From Phallusia mammillata (lineage: Eukaryota; Chordata; Ascidiacea; Phlebobranchia; Ascidiidae): a stretch of 64,000 nt of DNA. Under the pieces are notes generated by a model that ran no database searches, had not been told where the DNA came from, and worked only from the letters and a program-made list of their open reading frames with translations. Below are positions 1 to 13,614 of the stretch, in pieces. The translations under genes were made by a program, and so were the position numbers. How positions within the stretch are numbered: the first letter of the stretch is position 1; every line of letters begins with the position of its first letter. The stretch is from NCBI GenBank assembly GCA_003260075.1, contig QLIY01000742.1, positions 1 through 64,000 on the forward strand, given 5' to 3'.

Positions 1-3000
1 GTTGAAGCCAACATTGACGTCACTTTGATGACATCATCAGTTCCACAACTAAGCAAACAATTCATTGTTAACCTGACTATGACGTCACAACCACAAGATA
101 TTTATGCTGGTTTGTTTGAAATTGTTACCTAACTATTTACAAGTTAGTTTTTGCAAACTTAAAATTTATGGTCTTTACACAATAGTTTGAATTTTATTAC
201 CTATTTTGGTTTTGCTAACATGTAATTGCCGTAGAAACCAAGCATAGGTCACATGTACGAATCTGTCCGCTTTCTCATTGATATTCAGATGAACTCGCAC
301 AAACCACTGTTACTCACAAAAATGTTGCCACACCAAGCCTTCAACGTTTTTGAGTTTTTTACTCGAAAAGTAAATTGGCACGCGGTGCTCAAAAGGTTGC
401 CGACCCCTGCTTCGTTTCACTGTTGCTCAAAATTTGTGGCTCTTTGCCTCAGGAAGTCTATTTGCGAAGTTAATGAACATATAAAATGTTTGAAACATTA
501 TAGAAGAAAAATATTTTTGTTGATAAGCCCCACGCACACCTGCCCCCCACGCACACCTCTGCCCCTCACATACAACCCGTGTCCCCCACGCACACCTCTG
601 CCCTACATACAACCCATGCCCCTCACTCGGAGTTCATTTAGACTCGTTTTTTTGTGTTTGGTGCAATGCAATAGTGGTTGAGTTGAGTTTATTTCGCTGG
701 TGAAACAAACCGTAGCGGCACAATTGCACTGAAATATTCATTTTGCTTTCTTGGTTGTTGCAAGAACCTAAAACATCACCACTCGTATTAGGGAAAGAGG
801 GTGGGGTTCGACAGGGAAATAAACCACTGAAAAAAACCCTGCCCCGGATAGTTTCAAGCGCCTGAAGGAAGGGCGCAGAACACACATCGCAATGATACAT
901 TAGCATTCAGTTGTACTATACTTGTGAAACAGACTTGAAAATTATTATAGTGCGCATTGTGCTACATAAAAGATAGTTAGAACCATTTAATTTTAAAGTG
1001 AAAGGATAAGTTACTCTAATATCTACATAAATGGGTCAAAAAGACGGAGATTTTGTCGATAGTTGAATATGCAGCTTTCTATTCGTTGAACTTACATTAT
1101 TTCCTGTTTCCATCCCCACCAGGTGTTGCCTAGCAACGACCACCGCAACTTGTTCGCGATTCACATCACACGAGTACATAGCTCGCTACCGGGCGGTGCA
1201 TCTATGCTGAGTCACCGTGACGTTGCAGAAATCGATCCATGTGGAGCTGTAAGGTTCGCGGATTTCTCTCAACGGGTGACAGTCACAGGAAAACAGGTGC
1301 AATTTTGTGGTTTTCATATTTCGAGGTAACACCTTGCTTTTGTGACTGGTCGTTGAGTTTTAACATAAAATAGTGTCAACAACGTTTGATCAGTTTTGAT
1401 CATTGGGTCGTTGTTCTGTGGACCTTTGTTGCCCATCTATGCTATATACCAGGGCTTCTCAAACTGTGGGTCGCGAAACATCATACGTTACTGTCACAAT
1501 AAATGGTATACGTGCGTAATATTATTGTTTAAACATCATTTACATGTATAGGCTATACCCATCAAGGGGTCACATAGAAATTTCGTTTCCAAAATGGGGT
1601 CGCAGAGCAGAAAAGTTTGAGACCCCCCCCCCCAGTCACAGGAAAACAGGTGCAATTTTGTGGTTTTCATATTTCGAGGTCACACCTTGCTTTGTGACTG
1701 GTCGTTGAGTTTTAGCATAAAATAGTGTCAGCTTTTTACAACGTTGTTCTGTGGACCTTTGTTGCCCATCTATGCTATATATCAGGGCTTCGTAAACTGT
1801 GGGTCTCGAAACATCATGCGTTACTGTCACAATAAATGGTATACGTGCGTAAATTTATTGTTTAAATATCATTCACATGTATAGGCTAAACCCATCAAGG
1901 GGTCACATAGAAATTTCTTTCCTACAATGGGGTCGCAGAGCAAGAAAGTTTAGGCCCCCCCCCCCTATATGGAAGTCGGTATGACATCATCATTCATTAC
2001 GTCATCACACCACTTACTGCTCACCCAGGAGTGGATTACGTGCCATCCGACGATGCCGTCATCACGATGAAGTCAGGGGAAGTTGAAGCCAACATTGACG
2101 TCACTTTGATGACATCATCAGTTCCACAACTAAGCAAACAATTCATTGTTAACCTGACTATGACGTCACAACCACAAGATATTTATGCTGGTTTGTTTGA
2201 AATTGTTACCTAACTATTTACAAGTTAGTTTTTGCAAACTTAAAATTTATGGTCTTTACACAATAGTTTGAATTTTATTACCTATTTTGGTTTTGCTAAC
2301 ATGTAATTGTCGTAGAAACCAAGCATAGGTCACATGTACGAATCTGTCCGCTTTCTAATTGATATTCAGATCAACTCGCACAAACCACTGTTACTCACAA
2401 AAATGAAAAAAGGTTGCCGACTCCTGCTTCGTTTCACTGTTGCTCAAAATTTGTGGCTCTTTGCCTCAGGAAGTCTATTTGCGAAGTTAATGAACATATA
2501 AAATGTTTGAAACATTACAGAGGAAAAATATTTTTGTTGATAAGTTTTAGATGATTGATCATTGTGACATCACACATATTTTACGTCATTGTTATATCAC
2601 ACATATTTCACGTCATTGTTGCATCACACATATTTTCGACCAATCGCGTCATTTTTTTCAGGTCTTTCTCCGCGAATCATCGAAAGTGAGAGGGTTAGTC
2701 ACGTGACAATCGCCGAATCACGTGACGCTCGCGGAGTTATTTCCTTCGATGACTTCACAATCGAAACAAATGAAAGTGGGAGGGACGGCGGACAAGTTCA
2801 TGTTTTGATGCTGAACATTCGACGTGAAGGTAAAATATCAATGAGTGCTATATCGGATATCAGACTGCCATAAAAACAGGTAAAATCATAAATAATTTCT
2901 TTTAATAATAATAAGAAAATATTTATGCTTTTTACCTGTTTTTTTTATGAAATGGTCTAAATACTTAACTGACCCCCCCCCCCCCTATATGGAAGTCGGT

Positions 3001-6000
3001 ATGACATCATCATTCATTACGTCATCACACCACATACCGCTCACCCAGGAGTGGATTACGTGCCATCCGACGATGCCGTTATCACGATGAAGTCAGGGGA
3101 GGTTGAAGCCAACATTGACGTCACTTTGATGACATCATCAGTTCCACAACTAAGCAAACAATTCATTGTTAACCTGACTATGACGTCACAACCACAAGAT
3201 ATTTATGCTGGTTTGTTTGAAATTGTTACCTAACTATTTACAAGTTAGTTTTTGCAAACTTAAAATTTATGGTCTTTACACAATAGTTTGAATTTTATTA
3301 CCTATTTTGGTTTTGCTAACATGTAATTGCCGTAGAAACCAAGCATAGGTCACATGTACGAATCTGTCCGCTTTCTCATTGATATTCAGATGAACTCGCA
3401 CAAACCACTGTTACTCACAAAAATGTTGCCACACCAAGCCTTCAACGTTTTTGAGTTTTTTACTCGAAAAGTAAATTGGCACGCGGTGCTCAAAAGGTTG
3501 CCGACCCCTGCTTCGTTTCACTGTTGCTCAAAATTTGTGGCTCTTTGCCTCAGGAAGTCTATTTGCGAAGTTAATGAACATATAAAATGTTTGAAACATT
3601 ACAGAGGAAAAATATTTTTGTTGATAAGTTTTAGATGATTGATCATTGTGACATCACACATATTTTACGTCATTGTTATATCACACATATTTCACGTCAT
3701 TGTTGCATCACACATATTTTCGACCAATCGCGTCATTTTTTTCAGGTCTTTCTCCGCGAATCATCGAAAGTGAGAGGGTTAGTCACGTGACAATCGCCGA
3801 ATCACGTGACGCTCGCGGAGTTATTTCCTTCGATGACGTCACAATCGAAACAAATGAAAGTGGGAGAGACGGCGGACAAGTTCACGTTTTGATGCTGAAC
3901 ATTCGACGTCAAGGTAAAAATCAATGCCTGCAAAATGGCGAAATATTTCCTGGACTTTTTCGTGTTTTTCTGTTGTATTTTCTGCTACTATATGAAACTA
4001 ATTATTACAAAACAATGAAATGATTGTTGCATCAGTTGGATTGTTCGGTGACGTCAGCGTGATGGTTAGCTCTTTCGGGGAGGGCGAAACACTCGACACA
4101 GGGGTGCAAGATTCAACAGCACCATCAAGTGGTTATATAAAGCGCCGAATCCAAACTCCCCCCCCCCTTTTTACATTCTATTGTCTACGGGAGATTCCTT
4201 ACACAACAAAACTGTTTCAGCTCTCCAAAATCGCGAAATATTTTCTGAAATTTTTTCGTAATTTTCTGTTGTATTTTCTGCTAATTTCTGTTGTATTTTT
4301 AACTAATTATTATATAACAATGAAATGATTGTTGCGTCAGTTGGATTGTTCGGTGACGTCAGCGTGATGGTTAGCTCGTTCGGGGAGGGCGAAACACTCG
4401 ACATGGGGGTGCAAGATTCAACAGCGCCATATAGTGGCTATATAAAGCGCCGAATCCAAACCGATCGGACAAAACAAGCTTCTGCTGGTCTGGATTATGA
4501 AGTTCGACCCATCAACGTCACATTTCAGGTTTGATACGAATTAATTGTAAATAATAAGGGGTAAAAATAAAAAAATAAAATGGTGTATTTTTGAATCAAA
4601 CTAATTCCAAAACGTATTTTTTTTCTCCAAAAATGCAAGATTTGCTTTTGTTTACCTTTTGGTTTACAAGAAAAAAGTGTTTTTGTGTAAAATGACGATG
4701 TGTTTGACTTGTTTAGGACGGTCAGAGTGAAGCCACTATACCAGTTGTTGTGCTGGACGATGAAATGTCAGAACCTGATGAAGCTTTCTTTCTCTATCTA
4801 CATTCTGCCACTGGAGGTGCCAGAGTTGATGATGTGAACGGGATTGTGAAGATTTTGATCCAAGCTAACGATCTGCCGAATGGAAAAATTGGATTCGAAA
4901 GCGAAAGTATGAGTTTTGTTTGAGTTGGTAAATTGGTAGAGCTACTAACACAGGAGCTCACAACACGCCGATTTGGTAATTTCCGGTAGATGGCGTAAAT
5001 TGCAAATTGCTAACTCAGCAATTATTGTCATCGCAAACGCCTGTACTCCGCTGTGCCACCTAGCGGAAATTACCAAACCGGCGTGATGTGAGTTCCTGTG
5101 TTAGTAACTCTACCTGGAAATGAACCAAAATAAGCGACACAATATTTTAACCGCATATGATCTTTATGGTGGTTTAATCTTTTCAACAAATTCGTAGATT
5201 TCGTGTTGGATGAAGACTCGCCATCCAGGAGTGTCGACCTAAAACTTGTGAGAAGTCATGCTTTCGGTGATGTCAGTGTACACTGGAGAGCAGTAGAGAG
5301 CCTTCCTACTGGTGACGGCCCCCCCCCCTTTTAACCGCATATGATCTTTATGGTGGTTTAATCTTTTCAACAAATTTGTAGATTTCGTGTTGGATGAAGA
5401 CTCGCCATCCAGGAGTGCCGACCTAAAACTTGTGAGAAGTCATGCATTCGGTGATGTCACTGTACACTGGAGAGCAGTAGAGAGCCTTCCTACTGGTGAC
5501 GACAATCCTACAACAATCCCCACTGTGACATCATCAGTGCATCATCATGACGCAAAAATGTTAAACGAACAGATTGAAGTGACGTCAGGAGATGTGACAT
5601 GTCACGAAGGACAATTTGATTGTTACATCACAATAACAATGAAGCATGACGAAGTAAGGGACACTTGTTACATCATAATGTAATTAACGACAGAGCCCAT
5701 TGAAAGCGTCATACCGAATCAGCCGGTCACCAAGCATTCCCATATGACAAGGCATAGGCTAGAAAAATCTAGCCTGCGGTAAGATTCGATGGCGCCTTCA
5801 GTGGGCCTGGCATATGAGTACGCCGTGGTCGCTGGTCTGCATGAACGCTTCAGGGCTGACCCCAGTTATGAATTTATGCTTAGCTTAACCGAAAATGTAA
5901 TTAACGATTGATTTTGAACTTGGGTAGATTTTGCAAATTTAGCGTGCAAATGTGGCGCGTTTTATTTAAATGTTTCGACAATTATGATCATCGGTAAAAC

Positions 6001-9000
6001 AATAGGACAGAAGAACAGATTTAATACAAAATGTTTTCAGAGCGCTAGTATGGTGCGATTTTGATGATATTAACAACGCTTTAGATGGGACCTGTTTGTG
6101 TGGTTTCAATTTCCCGTTATTTCTTTCAGTTGGCTGAGTTTTCCGATTTCTTTTTCGTGGTTCTCGAGGAAGTTAGTTATGGAGCTGAGATCGATGAAAC
6201 GCGTTCAGTGGCAAACCTGACGATACTCGATAGCGATTCACCGCATGGAAAATTCCTCTTCACTTTGTCGTCGAGGTTGGGTGGCCAACTCATTGATAAC
6301 TCTCATTGTTGTGTTTTTGTTAATTTAGTTTAATCGCGACCTAAAACTTTCCGCTGTTAGGTTTACAACCATTGTTGGAAGCCATTGTACAGAGTCGTCT
6401 TTGGTGAATAACGGTTAAAACAAATTTAAGAGCTTTGTTTTTCACGGGATTCGAACCCACGACCCTCTCAAGTACTAACCAGTAACATGACACCGTCCAA
6501 CGTTTCCAGCGTTTCCCACGTGTTTGGCAGCGGGCCACAGTGGTCATTTGTGCAACTTTGTCACGTTCGAATCTAATGAATCACATTTATTTCATAAATT
6601 CTATGTTCAATAACTTGCCCGATGTTACATCAGCTCCATCGGTGAAGGTTTCGTGTTTTGTTGGATTTTCAGTTTCACTTTAATTGTTTGCAGGTTGCCA
6701 GTGGTTACCAAGGGAACAAAGTCGGTCGGTTTGACAGTTCAAAGGTCAGGAGGAGACAGCACAGTGACGTCATTGCGTTATTCGACCCGGCAGCTTCGTC
6801 GTGTCGTCACAGTTGCAGGGGTGACTTTGTACCCTGCTGTCGAGGACGTCGATTACAAACAGAAAGACGGGTCGGTAGAGTTTGAAGCCGGACAGGTTCG
6901 TTGCCGGAAATACTTGATTGTCTCCTGTGTGTTACGTCATAATAATCATTTAAATATTCTGATTCTGTCCTAGAAGTACTCTTCCAACTGACAAACGTAT
7001 GTAATTAAATGATTGAACCCCTTTTACGAAAAACCATTAACATTAGCGTGTGATTTTATTAAATTAAGGCACACATCGTTTTTTGGAAGCACTGGTGCTT
7101 ATTATGGGTCCCCTTACAGATTGTGTTTGCCTGTATTCTTTTTCTGACTAACGCTGGTTTGTTCCACGTGTTTGGACAAGAAAGAGTGCTTCCAACTTAT
7201 TCAAATTTGCACACATGTTAGTTAACATGTTTTAGGCTTTGCTTTAAAGATAACATCTGTTTTGTTCGCACCAGACCGGTTCTAACCAATTTTCCAATGT
7301 AATAATACACAACAGATGTTGCTAAATAATTTTTTCTACAGAGGGAAGCCTACCTGACCTTTGACCTAGTGACGGAATCAGCTTCGACCAATCCGCTTCC
7401 TCAGATATTTCAGGTCGTTCTTGATTGGTCGAGCGGAAGCAGTGAAATCAGTGATGCGTATCATGTTGCAAACGTCACAATTGTACGATCGGATGAGAGC
7501 AAGAAAGTTTGGGGAGTTTACGAAGCTTTGCAGCAGGTGGGATTGTTCGCTTACTGATTAAAACCAGCGAAAAAAACTCTTGCATTGCCGAAGTGTTAAA
7601 AAAATACTTTAAAAAACGGTGGACGACTTCAGACTTGTCAAAGTTTTTTGTCTGTTATTATATGCGGCTGTTGTCTCCATCTGTCGTACTGAGTCTCTGG
7701 TGACTCATTATATAATATACTACACACGGTTTATATGCTTGGAACAAAAATGTCTCCAAATCCTGGCACTGAAAAACGCGACCTATTAACTTATTATCCG
7801 AGCTCTAATGGTTAGATTATTTCCAGGATTTGGACGATTCTGTGGTTCAAGGCATCTTGACTCAGCTGAGCAATTTTGCAGAGGAAAATTTAAACGGAGA
7901 GCAACTTTCAATCTTCCATGGATGTCTGGACAGGATTATCAATGAGGGCCGGACGCGGAGATTGCCGCAAGCGATCCTGCAACAAATCTACGAACTCTTC
8001 TGCAAAGTAAGCAACATCGAAATACGAATGTAAAATGTTAGTCCCAACTCGACACAACCGACCATTTTATGTTTTGTAGCCGGGTTTACAAAATATTTCG
8101 GGCAACGGTTTTGAGACTACCATTGTGTTTTGCAGATTTACTTTTATTCATAAATGCAAACTCTTTCAGCTAAATAGTCTTCATGATTTAGTGGAATAGC
8201 ATTCGGGTATTTTCCGCAATAACGGCCACAGAAAACGACGTAAACAACCTCCACAAAAGTTTTGAAATACACTAAACCTCGATTAACCCGATCCCCGCCT
8301 AAATCGAACAATTTTTCTTGATCCAATCGGATCCGTATTACGAGGTTTACTAAAGTGCCGGACACCTTACGGCCCGGTGTCATCTGTCCTATAGAACAGG
8401 GGTCGGAAACCCTTTTTTGTACCGTTTTTGAAACTGAAATTGTATCGCGGACCGGCCTTCAAAAAACTACAAATATTGAGCAATGAAAACGCATAAATTA
8501 GTTTATCATCCCCGGGATACATGGGCAAAAGAGCATTTAACTGTAAACTGTATACGGCCCGGTAACGAACTCCTCGCGGACCGGCGGTTGCCGTCCACTG
8601 ACGTAGAACGAATCCAGTAACAACAATTTTCGATTTTTCAGTTGTTGGATCCTTATCGTCTCGACGCTGTCCACGGGTATTCCCCTTTTTCATCGTCGTT
8701 CGACGAATTCGCACTTTGTCTGACGTCACAAAGCGACTGTGTCTCAGATGACGTCACTGCGCGATCGATGACGTCATGCAGTCACGTGATGGTCCAGGTA
8801 TGACGCGTTGAAATTTTTGTTTGAATAATTTTGGCAAAACTTTTATTTTTGTTTCCCCCCCCCCGTGATGGTCCAGGTATGACGCGTTGAAATTTTTGTT
8901 TGAATAATTTTGACAAAACTTTCATTTTTACTCCAGAGTTTTCGGTCTTTTCCTGAACTCATCAACGGTTACTCGTTTCAAGGAGGGGGAGGAAACTTTT

Positions 9001-12000
9001 TCAAGGTTTGCAAAATTGTTGTTGCGAAGTAGAAAATGGTTCGCTGTAAAGTTGACTGGAATGAAAATACAGTAACCCTCGGTTAATCCGGACCCGTTTG
9101 GGTAAAAAAATGTCCGGATTAGGTGAAGATCAGGTTTAACCGATGTCGATTAGTTAAAACCTTACCGCATTACAAATCATATGTGCACCGAGTGTTGTCA
9201 TGATTAGGCGAAGATCCAGGTTAACCGAATAAAAATAACTCTCAGTTATTATTTGGTTCTTGTTTTAATTTCCAACAACTTTCAGCTTCCTATCGATCTG
9301 TTGGACGTCAATCAACACGGAGTCGATGGAAGGAACCCGAAATGTTTCGACGTTTATTTCGTTGAATATTCGAGTCAACTCTGGTTCGAAGTGAACGGGG
9401 AAAAGGTGGGTGAATCTCTGCTTTGAATCAACACAAGGAAATAGTCGAGTCTGTTTGTTTTCAGGGAGCGATGAGCAACAAAATATTTTCCGTTGGAGTT
9501 GATGGGAAAAATATCCATACTTTAACGTCGCCGGTTAAATATCGAGTTTACACAAAAGATTTGAGGATTTCGCCGAAAGGGGCGGAATGCGTTTTATGGA
9601 ACGAGGTAAAAATTTGCACAATTTTTTACCATTTATAAAAGTATCGAGCCAATACATAATAAGCTTTGGGGATGGACCGAGCCGAGCCAGAACCCAAGTC
9701 TTCGGTACCGAGCATCGCTGTTTTTGATGCACAAACTGACCCGAGCGTTAAATTTGCATATCCATGCGCATACTTCTGGGGCTTGTACAGCTTAATACAC
9801 CACTGGTGACTTGAGTGACCTTGCAAAACTACAAAATTAGCGTGGACTTGGCAATGTTTGTGACGTCACAATGCACCGAGCGTGCTTATGGTTCGGCACC
9901 AATGTTAACGTGAGATGCTCGGTGCTCGAGCTAAAAGAACATTTGCAGTTTTGGCCCATCCCTATAATAAACTTATCATGGATTATTACCCTTATTTATA
10001 TGATCAACGTTGCCTGAAATTGAAAACACACTGAAGTTTTCATATGAATGGACAAATTCCATGGCTCAAGTTTTGATTGGTTTTTATATGGCCCCCCCCC
10101 CGCCCATCCCTATAATAAACTTATCATGGATTATTACCCTTATTTATATAATCAACGTTGCCTGAAATTGAAAACACACTAACGTTCCCAAATATATGGA
10201 CAAATTCCATGGCTCAAGTTTTGATTGGTTTTTATATGTTCAGGTTTAAGAAAGGAAATATACTGTAGTAACTAGTAGGCTGTACGCACTGCAGTATATA
10301 GTAGGTCGCTTCTGGTAATCGACGATGCCAGTGGTATTGAACACACCGCATGGTTGCACTTGTAATATCGCAGACTTATGCTTGTGACAGTTTAGGTTAT
10401 TTGTGTTAGGTGAGGTTTGTACTTTATGTACTAAAGCACCACGTGATACCCTTCATCACTTCAAGGCCATCTGTTTGTTCACAGGCCTCCTCTAGGTGGT
10501 TGTTAGATCCACGTGATTTGTGTCAGGTGGTCAATGACGATTCAAACTTCGTGGAATGTGAATGCAGGCATATGTCGGTTTACGCTGCGCGAGGGCCCAC
10601 GGACAACTTGGCTGGATATAATGAGGTGAAAGACTTGTGAAGTGTAAAAACGTTTGCTGGTTTAAATTAATCCAACAACCTTTGAGGAATCCTCCTAATG
10701 GTAAAAACATAACATATAAAACATATGTATAGGACGTCGAAACATCGAAATAAAAGTACAATTTAATGGTGAAAATAACGGCCCAAATAGAAAAGCGACA
10801 TGCTTTATATTTCAATCATTGCTTCACGTGACTCAACCCCCCCCCCAGGTTATTTGTGTTAGGTGAGGTTTGTACTTTATGTACTAAAGCACCATGTGAC
10901 ACCCTTCATCACTTCAAGCCCATCTGTTTGTTCACAGGCCTCCTCTAGATGGTTGTTAGATCCACGTGATCTGTGTCAGGTGGTGGACGACGACTCAAAC
11001 TTCGTGGAATGTGAATGCAGGCATATGTCGGTTTACGCTGCGCGGGGACCCACAGATAACTTGGCAGGATATAATGAGGTGAAAGACTTGTAAAGTGTAA
11101 ATACATTTGCTGGTTTGAATTAATGCAACAGCTTTTGAGAAACCGTCTTAGCGGCGAAAACATGCCATATAAAACATATGTATAGGAAGTCGAAATAAAA
11201 TACATTTTAATGGTGAAAATAACGGCCCAAATAGACGTAAAAAGCGACAGGCTTTATATTTCAATAATTTCTTCACGTGACTCAAGTGTAACTGATGTGG
11301 CTCTTCATATCACTGTTGATGGCATGAGCATTTTCCTATAATGTTTGAACAACAAAGCATGTCGCTTTTTACGTCTGTTTGGGCCGTTATTTTTCACCAT
11401 TATACTTGTGAACATATCCGTGTATAGTGTTCAAAAATACAATTGCTCTATAAACTTTAAACACATGTTTGCTGACAGATAATGTTGTGTTTAAAGGCAA
11501 CTTATGCTGCTTGTTTTATCGCGATGGTTGGATCATTACTAACTGTTCTGGGCCATCATCTCTGCTCGAAGAAATCAACATTTGCCGCAAAGCTTATGAT
11601 GCACATGTATTTTGCTTGTGCCATGACACAGGTACATTTTTGTAGTTGGAAATTTTTTTGTCAAATAATTACAGATTAAGCTACACATCAACTTTTTAAT
11701 TGCGCTAATTTTTAATGTCTCTTGACACTCTGTTCTGTTTTTATAAATATTTAATTTCAAAAAAGTTTATCGTGGTAAACTGGTAATGAATTGTGGTTGA
11801 GCCTTGTTCAATTAAACAAGTTTTCTAACCTACAGACAACCCCAAAAGTAGGTTGTTCTGAATTTGTGGACAGTTGTTAAAGTGCGTCTGTATTTTGTCA
11901 ATAACTGTGGCTATTTTGTTTTTTAAAGAGTGTTTCCCCTTTTAACACATAAAAGTGTATTTTTATGTATAATACTGTCAGTTAACAACTCTGTTTCATA

Positions 12001-13538
12001 TAAAATGAAAATGTTTTCTTAATCAATGCGTGTATGATGATTTTAAACTTTCAGTTGATGTTCGTGATCGGGGCGCTCACCAGCAATCAGTTAAGTGAGG
12101 AAAGTTGTGCAGCTCTCGCTATATTCCTCCACTACTTCTGGTTAGCTCAGTTCACTTGGATATTCATGCAGTCAATCAATATATTACAGGTACCAAGTTA
12201 CAACGATTGGTGTGAAACAGGTTGTGTAATAATATGTTCCAAGCAACCAAACCCGCAACTCGATATAATTGTTGTAAATCAATGGTTCCCAACGGGAGAG
12301 GAATTTACCTTAATGTTTACATGTGGTTTGTAAATACACTTAAGCTCTGGGCCCCCCCCCCTAACACAAAATTGGTCGTGTCATATTTGAAGCAACTCAC
12401 CGACGGAATTGTATCTTCCCCTGAATAAATCGTCAAACTGTTTCCAACCGACATCTCGCTGGTAAAGAACAACTCCAACTGCGATCGTCACAACAAGACA
12501 AAGTGCTGCGGGTGTCACAGCACCGAGCAACACTCCATATATGTTCATTATCATACACCTGCGAGTCAACAGCAAATAAATGTTTTAACAAATGAACAGA
12601 AACCACCACACAAATGTTTAAAACACTATACACCGATCTTAAGCCCCCCCCCCAATATAACCAGTGAAGTTGATAAAAGACCCACTTTCAAATGATCTTT
12701 GTATGATTTAGCATCTACTATGTAGTCTATTAGGGAGGAATGAAAATGTTTTTCATTGTTAAGTGAGAAATTCGTCGATAAAGGTTGGGGACCACTGTTG
12801 TAAATATTTTATTCCAGTTAGCTGCAGAGGTTGAACATAATTTTCCATGCTTCTCTCACCCCACAATTTTTACTTTGCAGGTTTTGGCGTTCAACAATGA
12901 GAACACCGATCGACTTTACATACTTCACTTCACATTGGGTTGGGGAATTCCCTCTATTGTGATCTTGCTTTATGTCATCATAATGTACGCACTCGGATCA
13001 AAATCGCTGTTCCACAGTTACGGCGATGTTCACCAAAATGGAGACATGTAAGTTGTACATCTAATGACGACATGAGGTTTGCCGAAACTTTTAGATAATA
13101 AAGTACGTCGCTTTTTAAGTCTATGTGGCCGTTATATTTCTAATTAAACTTATGAACAGATCAGTGTATATAACTTAGTGTTTTCGTTGCGTGGTGACGT
13201 GCACCCCCCCCCCAGTCTATGTGGCCGTTATATTTCTAATTAAACTTATGAACAGATCAGTATATAGTGTTTTCGTTGCGTTGTGGCGTGCTTGCGTATA
13301 ATTCTTTTTTCCTTGTTTATCGTGCACTGCACTACTCGCATTCAGTGTTATTCACCCTGATGAAGACGCCCCCCCCCCACCCTGATGAAGGCGCCCTGTA
13401 TAGGACGTCGAAACGTCGGAATAAAATACATTTGCTAGAAGAGCTCTACAAACTTCAGATCCGTGCATAGTGTTCCAACATTTATCTGGTGTTTAAAATT
13501 TATTTGCTGTTTACTTGCAGGTGTATGATAATGAACAT

Positions 13539-13614
<76 letters not shown>

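Larger units (their letters stand above)
1..4157. repeat. Three tandem copies of a ~1 kb ADGRV1 segment
   Basis: The sequence from GTTGAAGCCAACATTGACG onward occurs at 1, about 2082 and about 3102. Copies two and three both start just after a C run (1955-1965 and 2973-2985) with TATATGGAAGTCGG. They carry the same two Calx-beta exon pieces and differ by scattered substitutions and a deletion near 2405. Copy one diverges at about 529 into a minisatellite. Two copies are probably allelic contigs; a genuine extra Calx-beta exon copy cannot be excluded. Confidence 0.75.
1..7536 (+). other. ADGRV1: Calx-beta repeat region of ADGRV1
   Basis: Exons with good splice sites: about 1123-1297; 2662-2829 and its copy 3746-3913; 4341-4528 (copy near 4036); 4717-4906; 5382-5653 (truncated copy at 5197-5318); 6130-6275; 6694-6895; 7342-7536. 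The peptides carry Calx-beta signatures: GxDY near the start, then VVVLDDEMSEPDEAFFLYL, then an acidic end such as ILDSDSPHGKF. In this family such beta-sandwich repeats bind calcium through clustered acidic residues. Exon phases change between repeats and some connecting residues may lie in lost contigs, so I do not count repeats. Confidence 0.8.
7827..11078 (+). other. ADGRV1: GAIN-like region and GPS of ADGRV1
   Basis: Exons 7827-8006, 8642-8797, 8937-9005, 9286-9405, 9465-9605, and the GPS exon twice (10485-10625 and 10938-11078). The GPS reads CVLWNE, then RWLLDPRDLCQ, then CECRHMSVYAA. This gives the Cys-Trp-Trp-Cys-Cys-Cys pattern and an HM|S autoproteolysis tripeptide instead of the commoner HLT or HLS. 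The two GPS exons differ at one residue (VVNDDSN against VVDDDSN) and flank a C10 run. They are more likely two alleles of one exon than a true duplication. Autoproteolysis is inferred from the motif. Confidence 0.85.

Noticed and set aside
6430-6500. Functional tRNA gene on the minus strand
   Set aside because: A B-box-like sequence is present, but A-to-B spacing is too short and no anticodon arm forms; kept only as a SINE-like fragment.
10485-11078. Two GPS domains in one receptor
   Set aside because: The two exons and their introns are near-identical and separated by a C10 run, so they are alleles of one exon.
12381-12575. Minus-strand membrane-protein ORF that looks like an antisense gene
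   Set aside because: It is the ADGRV1 helix-5 exon with its own splice sites on a misplaced, inverted contig.
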